Assembly: GCF_021190915.1 (NCBI RefSeq)
Contig: NZ_JAIOAP010000014.1
Location: 62,001-126,000, forward strand
DNA length: 64,000 nucleotides
Source: Cohnella silvisoli
GTDB lineage: Bacteria; Bacillota; Bacilli; Paenibacillales; Paenibacillaceae
Direction of reading: 5' to 3'
The notes below the pieces were generated by a model. It did no database searches. It worked only from the letters and a program-made list of their open reading frames with translations, and had not been told where the DNA came from. Positions 18,213 to 26,202 of this stretch are shown one piece after another. The translations under genes were made by a program, and so were the position numbers. The stretch's first letter is position 1, and every line of letters begins with the position of its first letter.

Positions 18213-19100
18213 ATGTTAACCGTTCAAAATTTGACGAAGACATTTTCAAACGGGAAAGGAATTTTCGATGTCTCTTTTTCGGTGAAGGAAGGGGAGGTTT
18301 TCGGCTTTCTGGGACCGAACGGGGCGGGCAAATCTACGACGATCCGGCATATCATGGGCTTCATGAAACCGGACAAAGGATACGTGAAGGTGAATGGGCT
18401 GGACACCTGGAAAGAGCAGGGAAAATTTCAATCTTACGTCGGGTACCTGCCTGGAGAAATTTCTTTTTTCGATGGGATGACGGGTAAGACTTTTCTGGAT
18501 TTCATGGCTGACATGCAGGGGATGAAAGACTTGTCCAAGCGCGCACGCTTAATCGATCGTCTGCAGTTCGACGTCCATACTCCCATCCGCAAAATGTCCA
18601 AAGGCATGAAGCAAAAGGTTGGCATCGTAGCCACATTCATGCATGACCCTAACGTGATTATTTTGGATGAACCGACCTCAGGTCTAGACCCGCTCATGCA
18701 AAAGGTATTTATTGAAATTGTGCTTGAGGAGAAGGCCCGCGGGAAAACGTTCCTGATGTCTTCGCACAACTTTCCGGAAATCGAGAGAACCTGCGACAGG
18801 GCTGCGATTATCAAGGATGGCGTCATCATTACCGTCAAGGATGTTCATGAACTGCAATCGATGCAGCGAAAGCTGTTCGAAGTCACCTTCGAAAACCAAG
18901 CCGAGGCGAAAACTTTTCTGGATTCCGGCTTGCTTATCGAATCGCACGAAGGGGATCGGGTAAGGGTTTCCGTCCAGGGCAATTACGATAAGTTTGTGGA
19001 AGAGACGGCAAAGTACAAGATACGCAATATCGATATTTTCACCCAAAACCTTGAGGATATATTCATGAATTACTATGAACGAAAGGAGACGATGAAATGA
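18213..19100 (+). CDS. ABC transporter ATP-binding protein
   Basis: 295 aa. Walker A GPNGAGKST at about residues 34-42, signature MSKGMKQK at about 128-135, Walker B VIILDEPTSGLDP at about 148-160, switch His in SSHNF. The signature departs from LSGGQ (S-K-G-M-K), as in drug/antibiotic exporters of the ABC-2 group. I chose ATG 18213, with GGAGGTG upstream, over an ORF start at 18168. It overlaps the permease gene by 4 bp and is divergent from a TetR regulator. Likely exports a hydrophobic compound; substrate unknown. Confidence 0.92.
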   Translation: MLTVQNLTKTFSNGKGIFDVSFSVKEGEVFGFLGPNGAGKSTTIRHIMGFMKPDKGYVKVNGLDTWKEQGKFQSYVGYLPGEISFFDGMTGKTFLDFMADMQGMKDLSKRARLIDRLQFDVHTPIRKMSKGMKQKVGIVATFMHDPNVIILDEPTSGLDPLMQKVFIEIVLEEKARGKTFLMSSHNFPEIERTCDRAAIIKDGVIITVKDVHELQSMQRKLFEVTFENQAEAKTFLDSGLLIESHEGDRVRVSVQGNYDKFVEETAKYKIRNIDIFTQNLEDIFMNYYERKETMK

Positions 19101-19906
19101 ATGCCACCTTATATAAACAGATGATGAAAGTGAACATGAAGAGCTTCATGAATTATGCATTCGGATCTGCCTTTTATATCCTTCTCATGTTTTGGTTATA
19201 TCCCAGTCTCGCCAAAAACACGAAAGCCATCGATGAATTGGTCCAAACCATGCCGGAAGGTGTAGGGAAAGCCTTCGGTCTCAACGGCTTTGGCAGTGCA
19301 GAAGCATTCATCTCGGGGGAATACTACGGATTAATTTTAGTTCTCATCCTCTCTATCGTATGCGTTCAGGTATCGACTCAGCTTATGGCTAAATTAGTGG
19401 ATCAAGGCTCCATGGCTTATTTATTGTCCAGTCCGACGACAAGAGGGAAAGTCGCTTTCACGCAAGCAAGCGTTTTGACGACCGGACTATTCCTGATTAT
19501 GGCCGTCACGACCATCGCCGGGTTTGCTGGAAATGCATGGTTTCTTGGAGATGGTTATGTATTTGATACATCCAAGTTCATTCAGATGAATGTGGCTGCG
19601 TTCTTGCTCTTCTTTGCTGTCGGCGGCGTCTCCTTCCTGGTATCCTCTCTTTCCAATGACGAGAAGAAGGCGCTTAGCATTTCCGGATTGATTACGTTCG
19701 GGTTCTTCAGTTTGGATCTGGTGGGTAAATTCAGCGAAAAGATCGATTGGGTTAGAAACATCTCCATCTTCTCCTTATATAAACCCGGCGAAATTATTAA
19801 CGGTAATGCGGATTTGGCTGTACCTTTCCTCATTCTCGCCGTCATCGGGTTGGTTTCGATCAGCCTAGCCATTGTTCTGTTTCGAAAACGAGACCTGCTT
19901 TTGTAG
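19097..19906 (+). CDS. ABC transporter permease (ABC-2 type)
   Basis: 269 aa with about six hydrophobic segments: near residues 22-40, 72-96, 116-140, 158-182, 190-208, 240-262. The ending VLFRKRDLLL is typical of ABC-2 permeases. It begins within the stop of the ATPase gene (ATGA), so the two form one translational unit. The extracytoplasmic loop after helix 1 contains a short amphipathic stretch rather than a binding domain. Confidence 0.88.
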   Translation: MNATLYKQMMKVNMKSFMNYAFGSAFYILLMFWLYPSLAKNTKAIDELVQTMPEGVGKAFGLNGFGSAEAFISGEYYGLILVLILSIVCVQVSTQLMAKLVDQGSMAYLLSSPTTRGKVAFTQASVLTTGLFLIMAVTTIAGFAGNAWFLGDGYVFDTSKFIQMNVAAFLLFFAVGGVSFLVSSLSNDEKKALSISGLITFGFFSLDLVGKFSEKIDWVRNISIFSLYKPGEIINGNADLAVPFLILAVIGLVSISLAIVLFRKRDLLL

Positions 19907-19933
19907 CATGTATGAATTACGTGCAAATGAATA

Positions 19934-19962
19934 AACTCCAAGTCCACAAGCGGCTTGGAGTT
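19934..19962 (+). terminator. Intrinsic terminator after the ABC operon
   Basis: Arms AACTCCAAG and CTTGGAGTT with an 11-base loop, followed by TTATTTTT. Confidence 0.88.
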
Positions 19963-20000
19963 TTATTTTTCTCGGGATGGGGGCGGCAAACTTACTATTC

Positions 20001-20300
20001 TTAAACGTGCGCTAAGCGACTCAGAGTAGCAGCCTCTTCATCCACCTCATTGAATTTGATGTTTAACCCAAGAGCAATAGCTACTTTAATCAGAGTATCA
20101 ACTCTAGGAATTTGCGAACTGTTTTCTAAGCGTGCTACCTGGGCTTGAGTAAGACCCGCTTTCTTGGCAACTTCATCCTGAGTTAATCCAAGCATTTTGC
20201 GACGCTTAACTATATCTGATACCATATGTGCAAGCTGTCGAATCGTTTCAGTTTCTATTGTATCTTCCCCGATTTCTTTCATAAAATCATCGAATTTCAT
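20001..20300 (-). CDS. XRE family antitoxin (HigA/RelB-like), orphan
   Basis: 99 aa. A Cro/C1-type helix-turn-helix is visible in LGLTQDEVAKKAGLTQAQVA followed by RLENSSQIPRVDTLIKVAIALG (about residues 38-80). The order (toxin gene first, antitoxin second, 19 bp apart) fits HigBA-type modules. The toxin gene directly upstream is decayed, so this antitoxin is probably an orphan repressor of its own promoter. GGAGG lies before the ATG. Confidence 0.82.
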   Translation of the reverse strand: MKFDDFMKEIGEDTIETETIRQLAHMVSDIVKRRKMLGLTQDEVAKKAGLTQAQVARLENSSQIPRVDTLIKVAIALGLNIKFNEVDEEAATLSRLAHV

Positions 20301-20319
20301 TGCAGTTCCTCCACTTCAC

Positions 20320-20605
20320 TTATTGATTTCTTTTGTTCCAGTCATCTCTTAATTGCATTGCTTTCTTGATTTCTTTTGGTGGGGTTTTCTGCGTTTATTT
20401 ACGGAAGTGATTCAACAAAATGAGCCTTCCATCCTTAACTTGAAAAAACATTACCCTATATTTATCAGGGCGTAGCTCCCAAATATCTTCAATAATGTGT
20501 TTGGCAATGTCCTCTGGAGCGTAAGTTCCCTCCTTTGAGTTCGCGTAGCCAAACTTTCAGTGCTGAGTTGCCATCCATATCTTCATAAATTTCAACCTCA
20601 TACAC
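20320..20605 (-). pseudogene. Decayed RelE/HigB-type toxin gene
   Basis: A GTG at 20605, with AAGGAG upstream, begins VYEVEIYEDMDGNSALKVWL then RELK, a HigB/Gp49-type toxin start. The frame is then lost; another frame continues with APEDIAKHIIEDIWELRP and YRVMFFQVKDGRLILLNHF, then hits TAA where a Lys-rich tail should follow; TQKTPPKEIKKA continues in frame after it. The middle of the family sequence (about 25-30 residues) is missing. It carries a deletion, a frameshift and a nonsense change, so it should be inactive. Confidence 0.82.
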
Positions 20606-20650
20606 TGGTCGGTTAGCTCCTTCATAACTAATTCCAATGCAACAATAGCA

Positions 20651-20688
20651 TATGCCGAATATGATATAATAATATCGTATTCGGCATA
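20651..20688. promoter_or_regulatory. 38-bp inverted repeat, probable toxin-antitoxin operator
   Basis: Arms of 17 bp (TATGCCGAATATGATAT and ATATCGTATTCGGCATA) with one mismatch flank the 4-base centre AATA. The centre is A+T rich, as in a -10 region. It sits 46 bp upstream of the dead toxin start, the usual position for an autoregulatory operator bound by the HTH antitoxin. Confidence 0.65.
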
Positions 20689-20744
20689 AATATTCAAGTT
20701 TCTATTTTATTATAAAGATTCTCCGATATCGGAAATTTACATTT

Positions 20745-21332
20745 TTAACGATCTATTATTTTGAAATAACGATACACCTTGTTTAATTTCTCGTCATGTT
20801 TTCCCTTCGGACTTTCCATATTCCCGAATTCAAAAAACTTCACTTTTTTTATTCCCACGTAACGGAACAAGGCTCTCCTCATTAATACTTTGTGCGCATT
20901 ATTCAACCAGAACAAAGGATACAGCGGAGGCCCCATCATTGTTGAAATACAAACAACCGACCTTCCCTTCAAAAGTCCTTCCGGCATAATTCCACCCTTA
21001 TCTTGGTAAGCAAAACCTGAAGCAAACAATTGATCAATATAACCCAAAAGCATTGCTGGAGGTCTTCCCCACCAGATCGGATACACGAAAACGATTTTAT
21101 CTGCCCAAATGATTTGTTCTCGATACTTTGCAAGCTGTGGATCGGTGTGCATATCCCTTCTGCGTTTATCCTTATTGAAAACGAGGACCGGATTAAACTC
21201 CTCCTCATATAAATCCAGCACCTTTATGTCCGTTAGATTGGGATTCTCCCTGCTCCCTTGGATGACTTTTTGCAAAAATGCATAACTTAGGCTCTCATGA
21301 TTAGGATGCGTATAAATAATCAGCGTTTTCAT
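20745..21332 (-). CDS. NAD(P)H-dependent oxidoreductase (flavodoxin-like, quinone reductase)
   Basis: 195 aa, flavodoxin-like fold of the NQO/MdaB group. It opens KTLIIYTHPNHESLSYAFL, the FMN/FAD phosphate-binding segment, and contains VFVYPIWWGRPPAMLLGYID, the characteristic WW motif before the active-site loop. It reduces quinones or azo compounds by two electrons. It is divergent from a MarR regulator, with a long inverted repeat between. The 3' end is duplicated at 16191-16284. The surrounding sequence is A+T rich. Confidence 0.9.
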   Translation of the reverse strand: MKTLIIYTHPNHESLSYAFLQKVIQGSRENPNLTDIKVLDLYEEEFNPVLVFNKDKRRRDMHTDPQLAKYREQIIWADKIVFVYPIWWGRPPAMLLGYIDQLFASGFAYQDKGGIMPEGLLKGRSVVCISTMMGPPLYPLFWLNNAHKVLMRRALFRYVGIKKVKFFEFGNMESPKGKHDEKLNKVYRYFKIIDR

Positions 21333-21348
21333 CGCGCCACCTCTTTAC

Positions 21349-21403
21349 TTATCATTTGACAATCAAATCGTAACACAATCCATTTTTAGTTGTCAAATGA
21401 TAA
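21349..21403. promoter_or_regulatory. Probable MarR operator: 14-bp inverted repeats
   Basis: TTATCATTTGACAA (21349-21362) and its exact reverse complement TTGTCAAATGATAA (21390-21403) flank a 27-bp centre in the gap between the divergent quinone reductase and MarR genes. Each arm includes a TTGACA-like element. ATGATAATT is repeated again at about 21398 and 21411. Confidence 0.7.
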
Positions 21404-21452
21404 TTGTATTATGATAATTATTTTGATATCGTGTCAGTAAGAGGTGATCCCT

Positions 21453-21896
21453 ATGGACAACAAAGCTTTTTTCCATAAATTCGTGGCCTTTACTACTGCT
21501 GTTCATCAAATGACGCACGAGATTACAAAAGGTGTTAAATCCGATGTCATTACCCCCGTTCAATACAGTATTCTTGAATATATAGCGGTTAGCCAGCCCG
21601 TTACCCTTAGTCAAATTAGCGACTGTCAGCATATGTCCATGCCGAACACGAGCCGTGAACTAAAAAAACTAAGCGAGAAAAATTTATGCGAAAAATTTGC
21701 CGTTGCCGAAGATCGACGAAAGCAATTTATCCGTCTTTCCAAAGACGGGGAGGCCATGATGAATGAAGCTTTTAAACACATCGAAACCCGTTTCCTGCAA
21801 CGGATAAAGGATGTTTCCGAAGAAGAGCTGGAAGAAATCGATCGCGCTCTGGATGTGCTTAACACAAAAGTGTTTCATTCAGGTAAATCATTGTAA
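21453..21896 (+). CDS. MarR family transcriptional regulator
   Basis: 147 aa. Winged helix visible: VTLSQISDCQHMSMPNTSRE (recognition region, about residues 50-70), followed by the wing containing EDRRKQFIRLSKDGEAMM. I chose ATG 21453, with AAGAGGTGATC upstream. It is divergent from the quinone reductase and probably represses it, with the inverted repeats at 21349-21403 as operator. Quinone- or disulfide-type sensing is typical of such pairs; only Cys residues in the HTH region (SDCQHM, NLCEKF) hint at it here. Confidence 0.87.
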   Translation: MDNKAFFHKFVAFTTAVHQMTHEITKGVKSDVITPVQYSILEYIAVSQPVTLSQISDCQHMSMPNTSRELKKLSEKNLCEKFAVAEDRRKQFIRLSKDGEAMMNEAFKHIETRFLQRIKDVSEEELEEIDRALDVLNTKVFHSGKSL

Positions 21897-21910
21897 TGGG
21901 AGTACACGCC

Positions 21911-21945
21911 GACAAGCTCTTCCCCTAGACTAGGGAGAGCTTGTC
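21911..21945 (+). terminator. Intrinsic terminator after MarR
   Basis: Arms GACAAGCTCT-TCCCCTA and TAGGGAGAGCTTGTC with a 3-base loop, followed by TTTTTAGG. Confidence 0.88.
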
Positions 21946-22024
21946 TTTTTAGGATAGTCGCTTACTTTAGTTGAGAAACAATAAATAATTTAGTAAACTA
22001 AAGCTATCGAAGGAGGGGATCTGA

Positions 22025-23080
22025 ATGACCGATCTTGCAAATACAATGGAAATAGGAATCAGTACATTTTTGGAGACTACGCCGGATCCGGTGACAGGAG
22101 AGGTTATCAGCCATGCCGAGCGGCTGCGCAACGCGGTTGAGGAGATCGTGCTGGCCGATCAGGTCGGTCTCGATGTGTATGGAATAGGGGAGCATCATCG
22201 AGCCGATTATGCAGGCACCTCGCCCGCTGTCGTACTGGCAGCCGCTGCTGCCATGACCAAGCGGATCAGGCTCACGAGTGCCGTTACCGTATTATCCTCG
22301 GATGACCCGGTTCGTGTGTATCAAGCTTTCTCCACCCTTGACGGTATCTCTAACGGTCGGGCGGAAATCATGGCAGGCAGGGGTTCGTTTATTGAATCCT
22401 TTCCGCTATTCGGATATAGCCTAGATGATTATGACGAATTGTTCGAAGAAAAGCTAGAACTGCTGCTTGCGATCAGATCCTCGGAAAAGGTGACTTGGCG
22501 CGGCGGTCATCGTCCCGCCATCGATAACCTGGGTGTATATCCAAGGTCCGTTCAGAGCCCGCTGCCGGTGTGGATTGCAAGCGGCGGGAATCCGGAGTCG
22601 GCTATTCGGGCAGGCATGTTGGGTCTCCCTATCGCATTCGCCATCATCGGAGGAATGCCGGAGAAGTTCGCTCCACTAGTCAATCTCTACAAGGAGGCTG
22701 CCGCTCGGGCCGGACACGACCCTGAAACGTTATCCATAGCGACACACTCGCACGGATTTGTCGGAGAGACAACCGAACAAGCTGCCGATCTGTTCTTCCC
22801 TTCAACTCAGGCCCAAATGAACGTCATCGGGCGAGAGCGGGGTTGGCCTCCATACAGCCGGGAAGCTTATGACGCAGCGCGCAGCCTCCGGGGCGCCCTC
22901 TATGTCGGCGATCCCGAATATGTCGCGGAAAAAATCCTTCTGTTGCGCAAAAATTTGGGGATCACCCGGTTCTTCCTACATGTGAATGTCGGCACGATGC
23001 CGCACCGTGAAGTCCTGCGCGCGATCGAGCTGCTCGGCACCAAGGTCGCACCGATCGTACGTAAGGAGCTGGCCCGGTAA
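22025..23080 (+). CDS. LLM-class flavin-dependent oxidoreductase (luciferase-like)
   Basis: 351 aa, bacterial luciferase-like TIM-barrel family using reduced FMN or F420. Recognisable blocks: VYGIGEHHRADYAGTSPAVV, TSAVTVLSSDDPVRVYQAFS, and ISNGRAEIMAGRGSFIESFP. GAAGGAGGGG lies just before the ATG. It stands alone between strong terminators, so it is monocistronic. The substrate cannot be inferred. Confidence 0.9.
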   Translation: MTDLANTMEIGISTFLETTPDPVTGEVISHAERLRNAVEEIVLADQVGLDVYGIGEHHRADYAGTSPAVVLAAAAAMTKRIRLTSAVTVLSSDDPVRVYQAFSTLDGISNGRAEIMAGRGSFIESFPLFGYSLDDYDELFEEKLELLLAIRSSEKVTWRGGHRPAIDNLGVYPRSVQSPLPVWIASGGNPESAIRAGMLGLPIAFAIIGGMPEKFAPLVNLYKEAAARAGHDPETLSIATHSHGFVGETTEQAADLFFPSTQAQMNVIGRERGWPPYSREAYDAARSLRGALYVGDPEYVAEKILLLRKNLGITRFFLHVNVGTMPHREVLRAIELLGTKVAPIVRKELAR

Positions 23081-23104
23081 GGGGCAAGGAACCAGGGAAA
23101 GATA

Positions 23105-23143
23105 AAAGCCGCTTACACCCCATCGGGAGCTGTAAGCGGCTTT
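23105..23143 (+). terminator. Intrinsic terminator after the LLM oxidoreductase
   Basis: Perfect 13-bp arms AAAGCCGCTTACA and TGTAAGCGGCTTT with a 13-base loop. Confidence 0.85.
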
Positions 23144-23227
23144 AAAAATGAATGCCTGATTTTCGGCTACATCTGATTATTGGAGGAGCTATAATAGGAA
23201 CATCTTTCAAGCTAAGGGGTACATGAA

Positions 23228-24280
23228 ATGATACCTGCCGAACACAATCAAGAATACTACAAGGCGTTATTGGAAAAAAGATCGGAATATGAAGGCGTAT
23301 TCTATGTAGGAGTCAAGACTACCGGCGTTTTCTGTCGCCCGACTTGTCCGGCGCGGAAGCCAAAGTACGAGAACTGCGAGTTTTACGAGACGGCTCAGCA
23401 AGCGCTTCTCGCTTCCTATCGGCCTTGTCAACGATGTCGCCCGTTATCCCATCCGAATCATGTCTCCGATATCGTCCGTCAGCTCGTTGATGTCGTAGAG
23501 AAAAATCCTGAAAAACGTTGGAAACAGCAAGATTTCAAAAATCTCTCGGTGGATGAATCAACGGCGCGTCGTCAATTCAAGAAGCGATTCGGAATGACAT
23601 TCGTTGAGTACGCACGCGCTCGCCGAATGGGACTAGCCTTAAAGAATATTAGAGGAGGTCAAACAATCATCGATACCCAACTATCGACCGGCTATGAATC
23701 GAGCAGCGGCTTTAGAGACGCTTTTTCTCGAATTATGGGTGCAGCGCCTACTTTGTTAGCGGATAACAAGATTCTCAAAGCATCTTGGATAGATACAAAG
23801 CTTGGCCCCATGATTGCCATTGGAGATGAGGATGCGATCTATCTTCTGGAATTCGTGGATCGCCGAGGTCTGGAACGCGAGGTGGAACGGCTCAGAATAA
23901 GGACGAAGTCGGCGATTATCCCTGGTACCACGGGGCCCATAGAATCGATTGAAAGCGAACTAAGCCAATATTTCAACGGAAAACTGACCGAATTCAAAAC
24001 CTCCCTCTGCTTATTGGGTTCGCCTTTTCAGAAAAGCGTGTGGGAGCAATTAATGAGGATCCCGCCGGGAGAAACCCGATCCTATTCCGACATCGCTATC
24101 TCGCTGGGTAAACCATCCGCTTTTCGCGCCGCAGCTCAAGCCAATGGCGCAAATCAGCTTGCCATCGTGATCCCTTGCCACAGAGTCATTAACTCGAATG
24201 GCGATTTGGGCGGTTATGGCGGCGGCTTAGCAAGGAAAAGCTGGCTGCTCCATCATGAAAAACAGAGCCCTTCAAACTAG
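23228..24280 (+). CDS. ada: Bifunctional Ada: methylphosphotriester/O6-methylguanine methyltransferase and AraC-type activator
   Basis: 350 aa. The N-terminal Zn/methyl-acceptor domain has Cys36, Cys40, Cys67 and Cys70 (VFCRPTCPARKPK and YRPCQRC). An AraC-type DNA-binding segment (about residues 80-180) follows, then an O6-alkylguanine methyltransferase domain with the acceptor Cys317 in IPCHRV and the Asn hinge after it. This is the E. coli-type three-part layout, whereas B. subtilis splits the functions into AdaA and AdaB. The protein repairs alkylated DNA and activates its own regulon. Monocistronic. Confidence 0.93.
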   Translation: MIPAEHNQEYYKALLEKRSEYEGVFYVGVKTTGVFCRPTCPARKPKYENCEFYETAQQALLASYRPCQRCRPLSHPNHVSDIVRQLVDVVEKNPEKRWKQQDFKNLSVDESTARRQFKKRFGMTFVEYARARRMGLALKNIRGGQTIIDTQLSTGYESSSGFRDAFSRIMGAAPTLLADNKILKASWIDTKLGPMIAIGDEDAIYLLEFVDRRGLEREVERLRIRTKSAIIPGTTGPIESIESELSQYFNGKLTEFKTSLCLLGSPFQKSVWEQLMRIPPGETRSYSDIAISLGKPSAFRAAAQANGANQLAIVIPCHRVINSNGDLGGYGGGLARKSWLLHHEKQSPSN

Positions 24281-24289
24281 AGGGGCTCT
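24264..24289 (+). terminator. Terminator overlapping the ada 3' end
   Basis: AGAGCCC and GGGCTCT arms with a 12-base loop, followed by TTTTG. The left arm lies in the last ada codons. Confidence 0.65.
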
Positions 24290-24297
24290 TTTGTAAT

Positions 24298-24639
24298 CTA
24301 TATCTTTTTAACAAATTCGGATTTCAATTTCATGGCTCCGAAACCGTCGATTTTGCAATCGATATCATGATCTCCATCAACCAAACGGATGTTTTTAACC
24401 TTCGTACCTATTTTTACAACCGATGAGGTTCCTTTAACTTTCAGATCTTTGATTACGGTTACGGAATCGCCATCGTTCAAGACATTGCCATTTGCATCTT
24501 TGATAATTTTATTCTCTCCGCCATTATCGGTTCCTAATTCTAAAGTCCACTCATGTCCGCACTCCGGGCAAATCAGGAAACTTCCATCTTCATAAGTGTA
24601 TTCTGAATTACATTGTGGGCAATTTGGCAAATTAGACAT
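24298..24639 (-). CDS. yjdM: YjdM/PhnA family zinc-ribbon protein
   Basis: 113 aa. The N-terminal zinc ribbon uses C-x2-C pairs (NCPQCNSEYTYEDGSFLICPECGHEW). The C-terminal PhnA domain reads DSVTVIKDLKVKGTSSVVKIG and GFGAMKLKSEFVKK. The name PhnA is historical; these proteins are not phosphonoacetate hydrolases and their role is unclear. It begins 4 bp after the helicase gene stop, with AAGGAAGG as ribosome binding site, so it is co-transcribed with it. Confidence 0.9.
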   Translation of the reverse strand: MSNLPNCPQCNSEYTYEDGSFLICPECGHEWTLELGTDNGGENKIIKDANGNVLNDGDSVTVIKDLKVKGTSSVVKIGTKVKNIRLVDGDHDIDCKIDGFGAMKLKSEFVKKI

Positions 24640-24643
24640 AATC

Positions 24644-25903
24644 TCAGTTCCTTCCTTTTTTAAACCACTCGGATTTGGGCTTGAGCACTGGGTTTGCCTT
24701 GGATTTAGGAGGTTTCAATGCTGCTAATGTCGATGAATCTTCTGCCTTTAAAGGCTGGGTTGTACCTAGCATCGGATAGGGATGGTCTTTCACTTCGGGA
24801 ATGGTTTTCCCGATCAATTTCTCAATATCCTTAAGATACGGAATCTCCTCGGTTTCGCAAAGGGAGATAGCGATCCCGCTCAGTCCTGCTCTACCGGTAC
24901 GGCCAATTCGATGAACATAGGTTTCTGAAATATTAGGGAGGTTGAAGTTGATCACGTGAGAAAGTTCCTCAATATCAATTCCTCTTGCTGCGATATCCGT
25001 CGCTACCAGCACCCTCGTTTCGCCGCTCTTGAAATTACTAAGTGCAGCTTGGCGGGCATTTTGAGATTTGTTTCCATGAATGGCCTGAGCGGAAATTTTC
25101 ACTTTAGTTAGGTCTCGCACTACACGGTCAGCGCCATGCTTTGTACGGGTAAACACGAGCGCGGAAACAATGGATTTATCTTGTAGAAGGTAATTCAATT
25201 GATTTTGCTTATTTGCCTTATCAACCAAATAAACAGATTGCTTTATCCTATCCACAGTAGAAGACACCGGAGTGATTTCCACTTTCACCGGATTAACCAG
25301 CAGCGATTTAACCATTTTGGCTATTTCTGGCGGCATCGTTGCCGAGAAGAAAAGAGTTTGTTTTTTGCTGGGCATTTTTAGAATAATTTTCTTTACATCA
25401 TGAATAAAGCCCATATCCAGCATCCTGTCGGCTTCATCAAGTACTAATATTTGGACATATTGCAGATCAATGCGCTTTTGATTCATTAAATCGATGAGTC
25501 TGCCCGGAGTTGCAATAATAATATCCGCACCTTGATTTAGCGACCGCTCCTGAGCTTTTTGCGAAACGCCGCCAACGATGGCAGAACAACGCAAATGGGT
25601 GTATTGGCTATACGCTTGAATGTTCTCGGAAATCTGAAGAGCAAGTTCTCTTGTAGGCGTTAAAATCAATGAGCGAATGCGGCGTTGCGTAATGGGTCTG
25701 CTTTGCTGTTCGCTTAATAGCTGGATAATCGGCACGGCAAATGCGGCCGTTTTTCCTGTCCCAGTCTGGGCGCAGCCAAGTAAATCTCTGCCGGCTAACA
25801 CTGCAGGTATCGCCTGTTCCTGTATGGGTGTCGGTGCAGTATAGTTCTCCTTGCTTAAAGCTTTTAAAACCGCGGGTATTATACCTAAGTCATTAAATGT
25901 CAT
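24644..25903 (-). CDS. DEAD-box ATP-dependent RNA helicase
   Basis: 419 aa. Helicase motifs in order: Q-motif YTAPTPIQEQAI, motif I AQTGTGKT (about residues 45-52), PTRELALQ, TPGRLIDLM, DEAD in VLDEADRMLD, SAT in FFSATMPPEI, and HRIGRTGRAG. The C-terminus is short and Lys-rich, without a DbpA-type RNA domain, so it resembles RhlE-like cold-shock or ribosome-assembly helicases. I chose ATG 25903, with AAGGAGAT upstream. It forms an operon with yjdM. Confidence 0.93.
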   Translation of the reverse strand: MTFNDLGIIPAVLKALSKENYTAPTPIQEQAIPAVLAGRDLLGCAQTGTGKTAAFAVPIIQLLSEQQSRPITQRRIRSLILTPTRELALQISENIQAYSQYTHLRCSAIVGGVSQKAQERSLNQGADIIIATPGRLIDLMNQKRIDLQYVQILVLDEADRMLDMGFIHDVKKIILKMPSKKQTLFFSATMPPEIAKMVKSLLVNPVKVEITPVSSTVDRIKQSVYLVDKANKQNQLNYLLQDKSIVSALVFTRTKHGADRVVRDLTKVKISAQAIHGNKSQNARQAALSNFKSGETRVLVATDIAARGIDIEELSHVINFNLPNISETYVHRIGRTGRAGLSGIAISLCETEEIPYLKDIEKLIGKTIPEVKDHPYPMLGTTQPLKAEDSSTLAALKPPKSKANPVLKPKSEWFKKGRN

Positions 25904-26104
25904 TTTATCTCCTTGATCTTGGATATCTATATTTTTCACAAAGTGCAAGATGACCTTTCCAGTTCTTTTAATTGTACGTCATACAATGCCATCTTGTATA
26001 TCAGGCCATCCGGGAGGGATAAACCTCTTGCCACATGATTGAGATGCCCTTTATCCACCAGAGTTCGCGGGTTTACGCATTTCTTCAATCTCCCCGCACA
26101 CAGA

Positions 26105-26139
26105 AGAGCTTCTCCAGCTTTACAAAGCGGAGAAGCTCT
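26105..26139 (-). terminator. Intrinsic terminator after the LuxR-type regulator
   Basis: Perfect 11-bp arms AGAGCTTCTCC and GGAGAAGCTCT with a 13-base loop. The U-tail is weak on the minus strand. It lies 64 bp after the stop of the gene at 26203. Confidence 0.6.
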
Positions 26140-26202
26140 TTCGCATGTTCTTCTATCATTCTGAAATATCCCACCAAACTTGACGATATCAATATCTATT
26201 CC

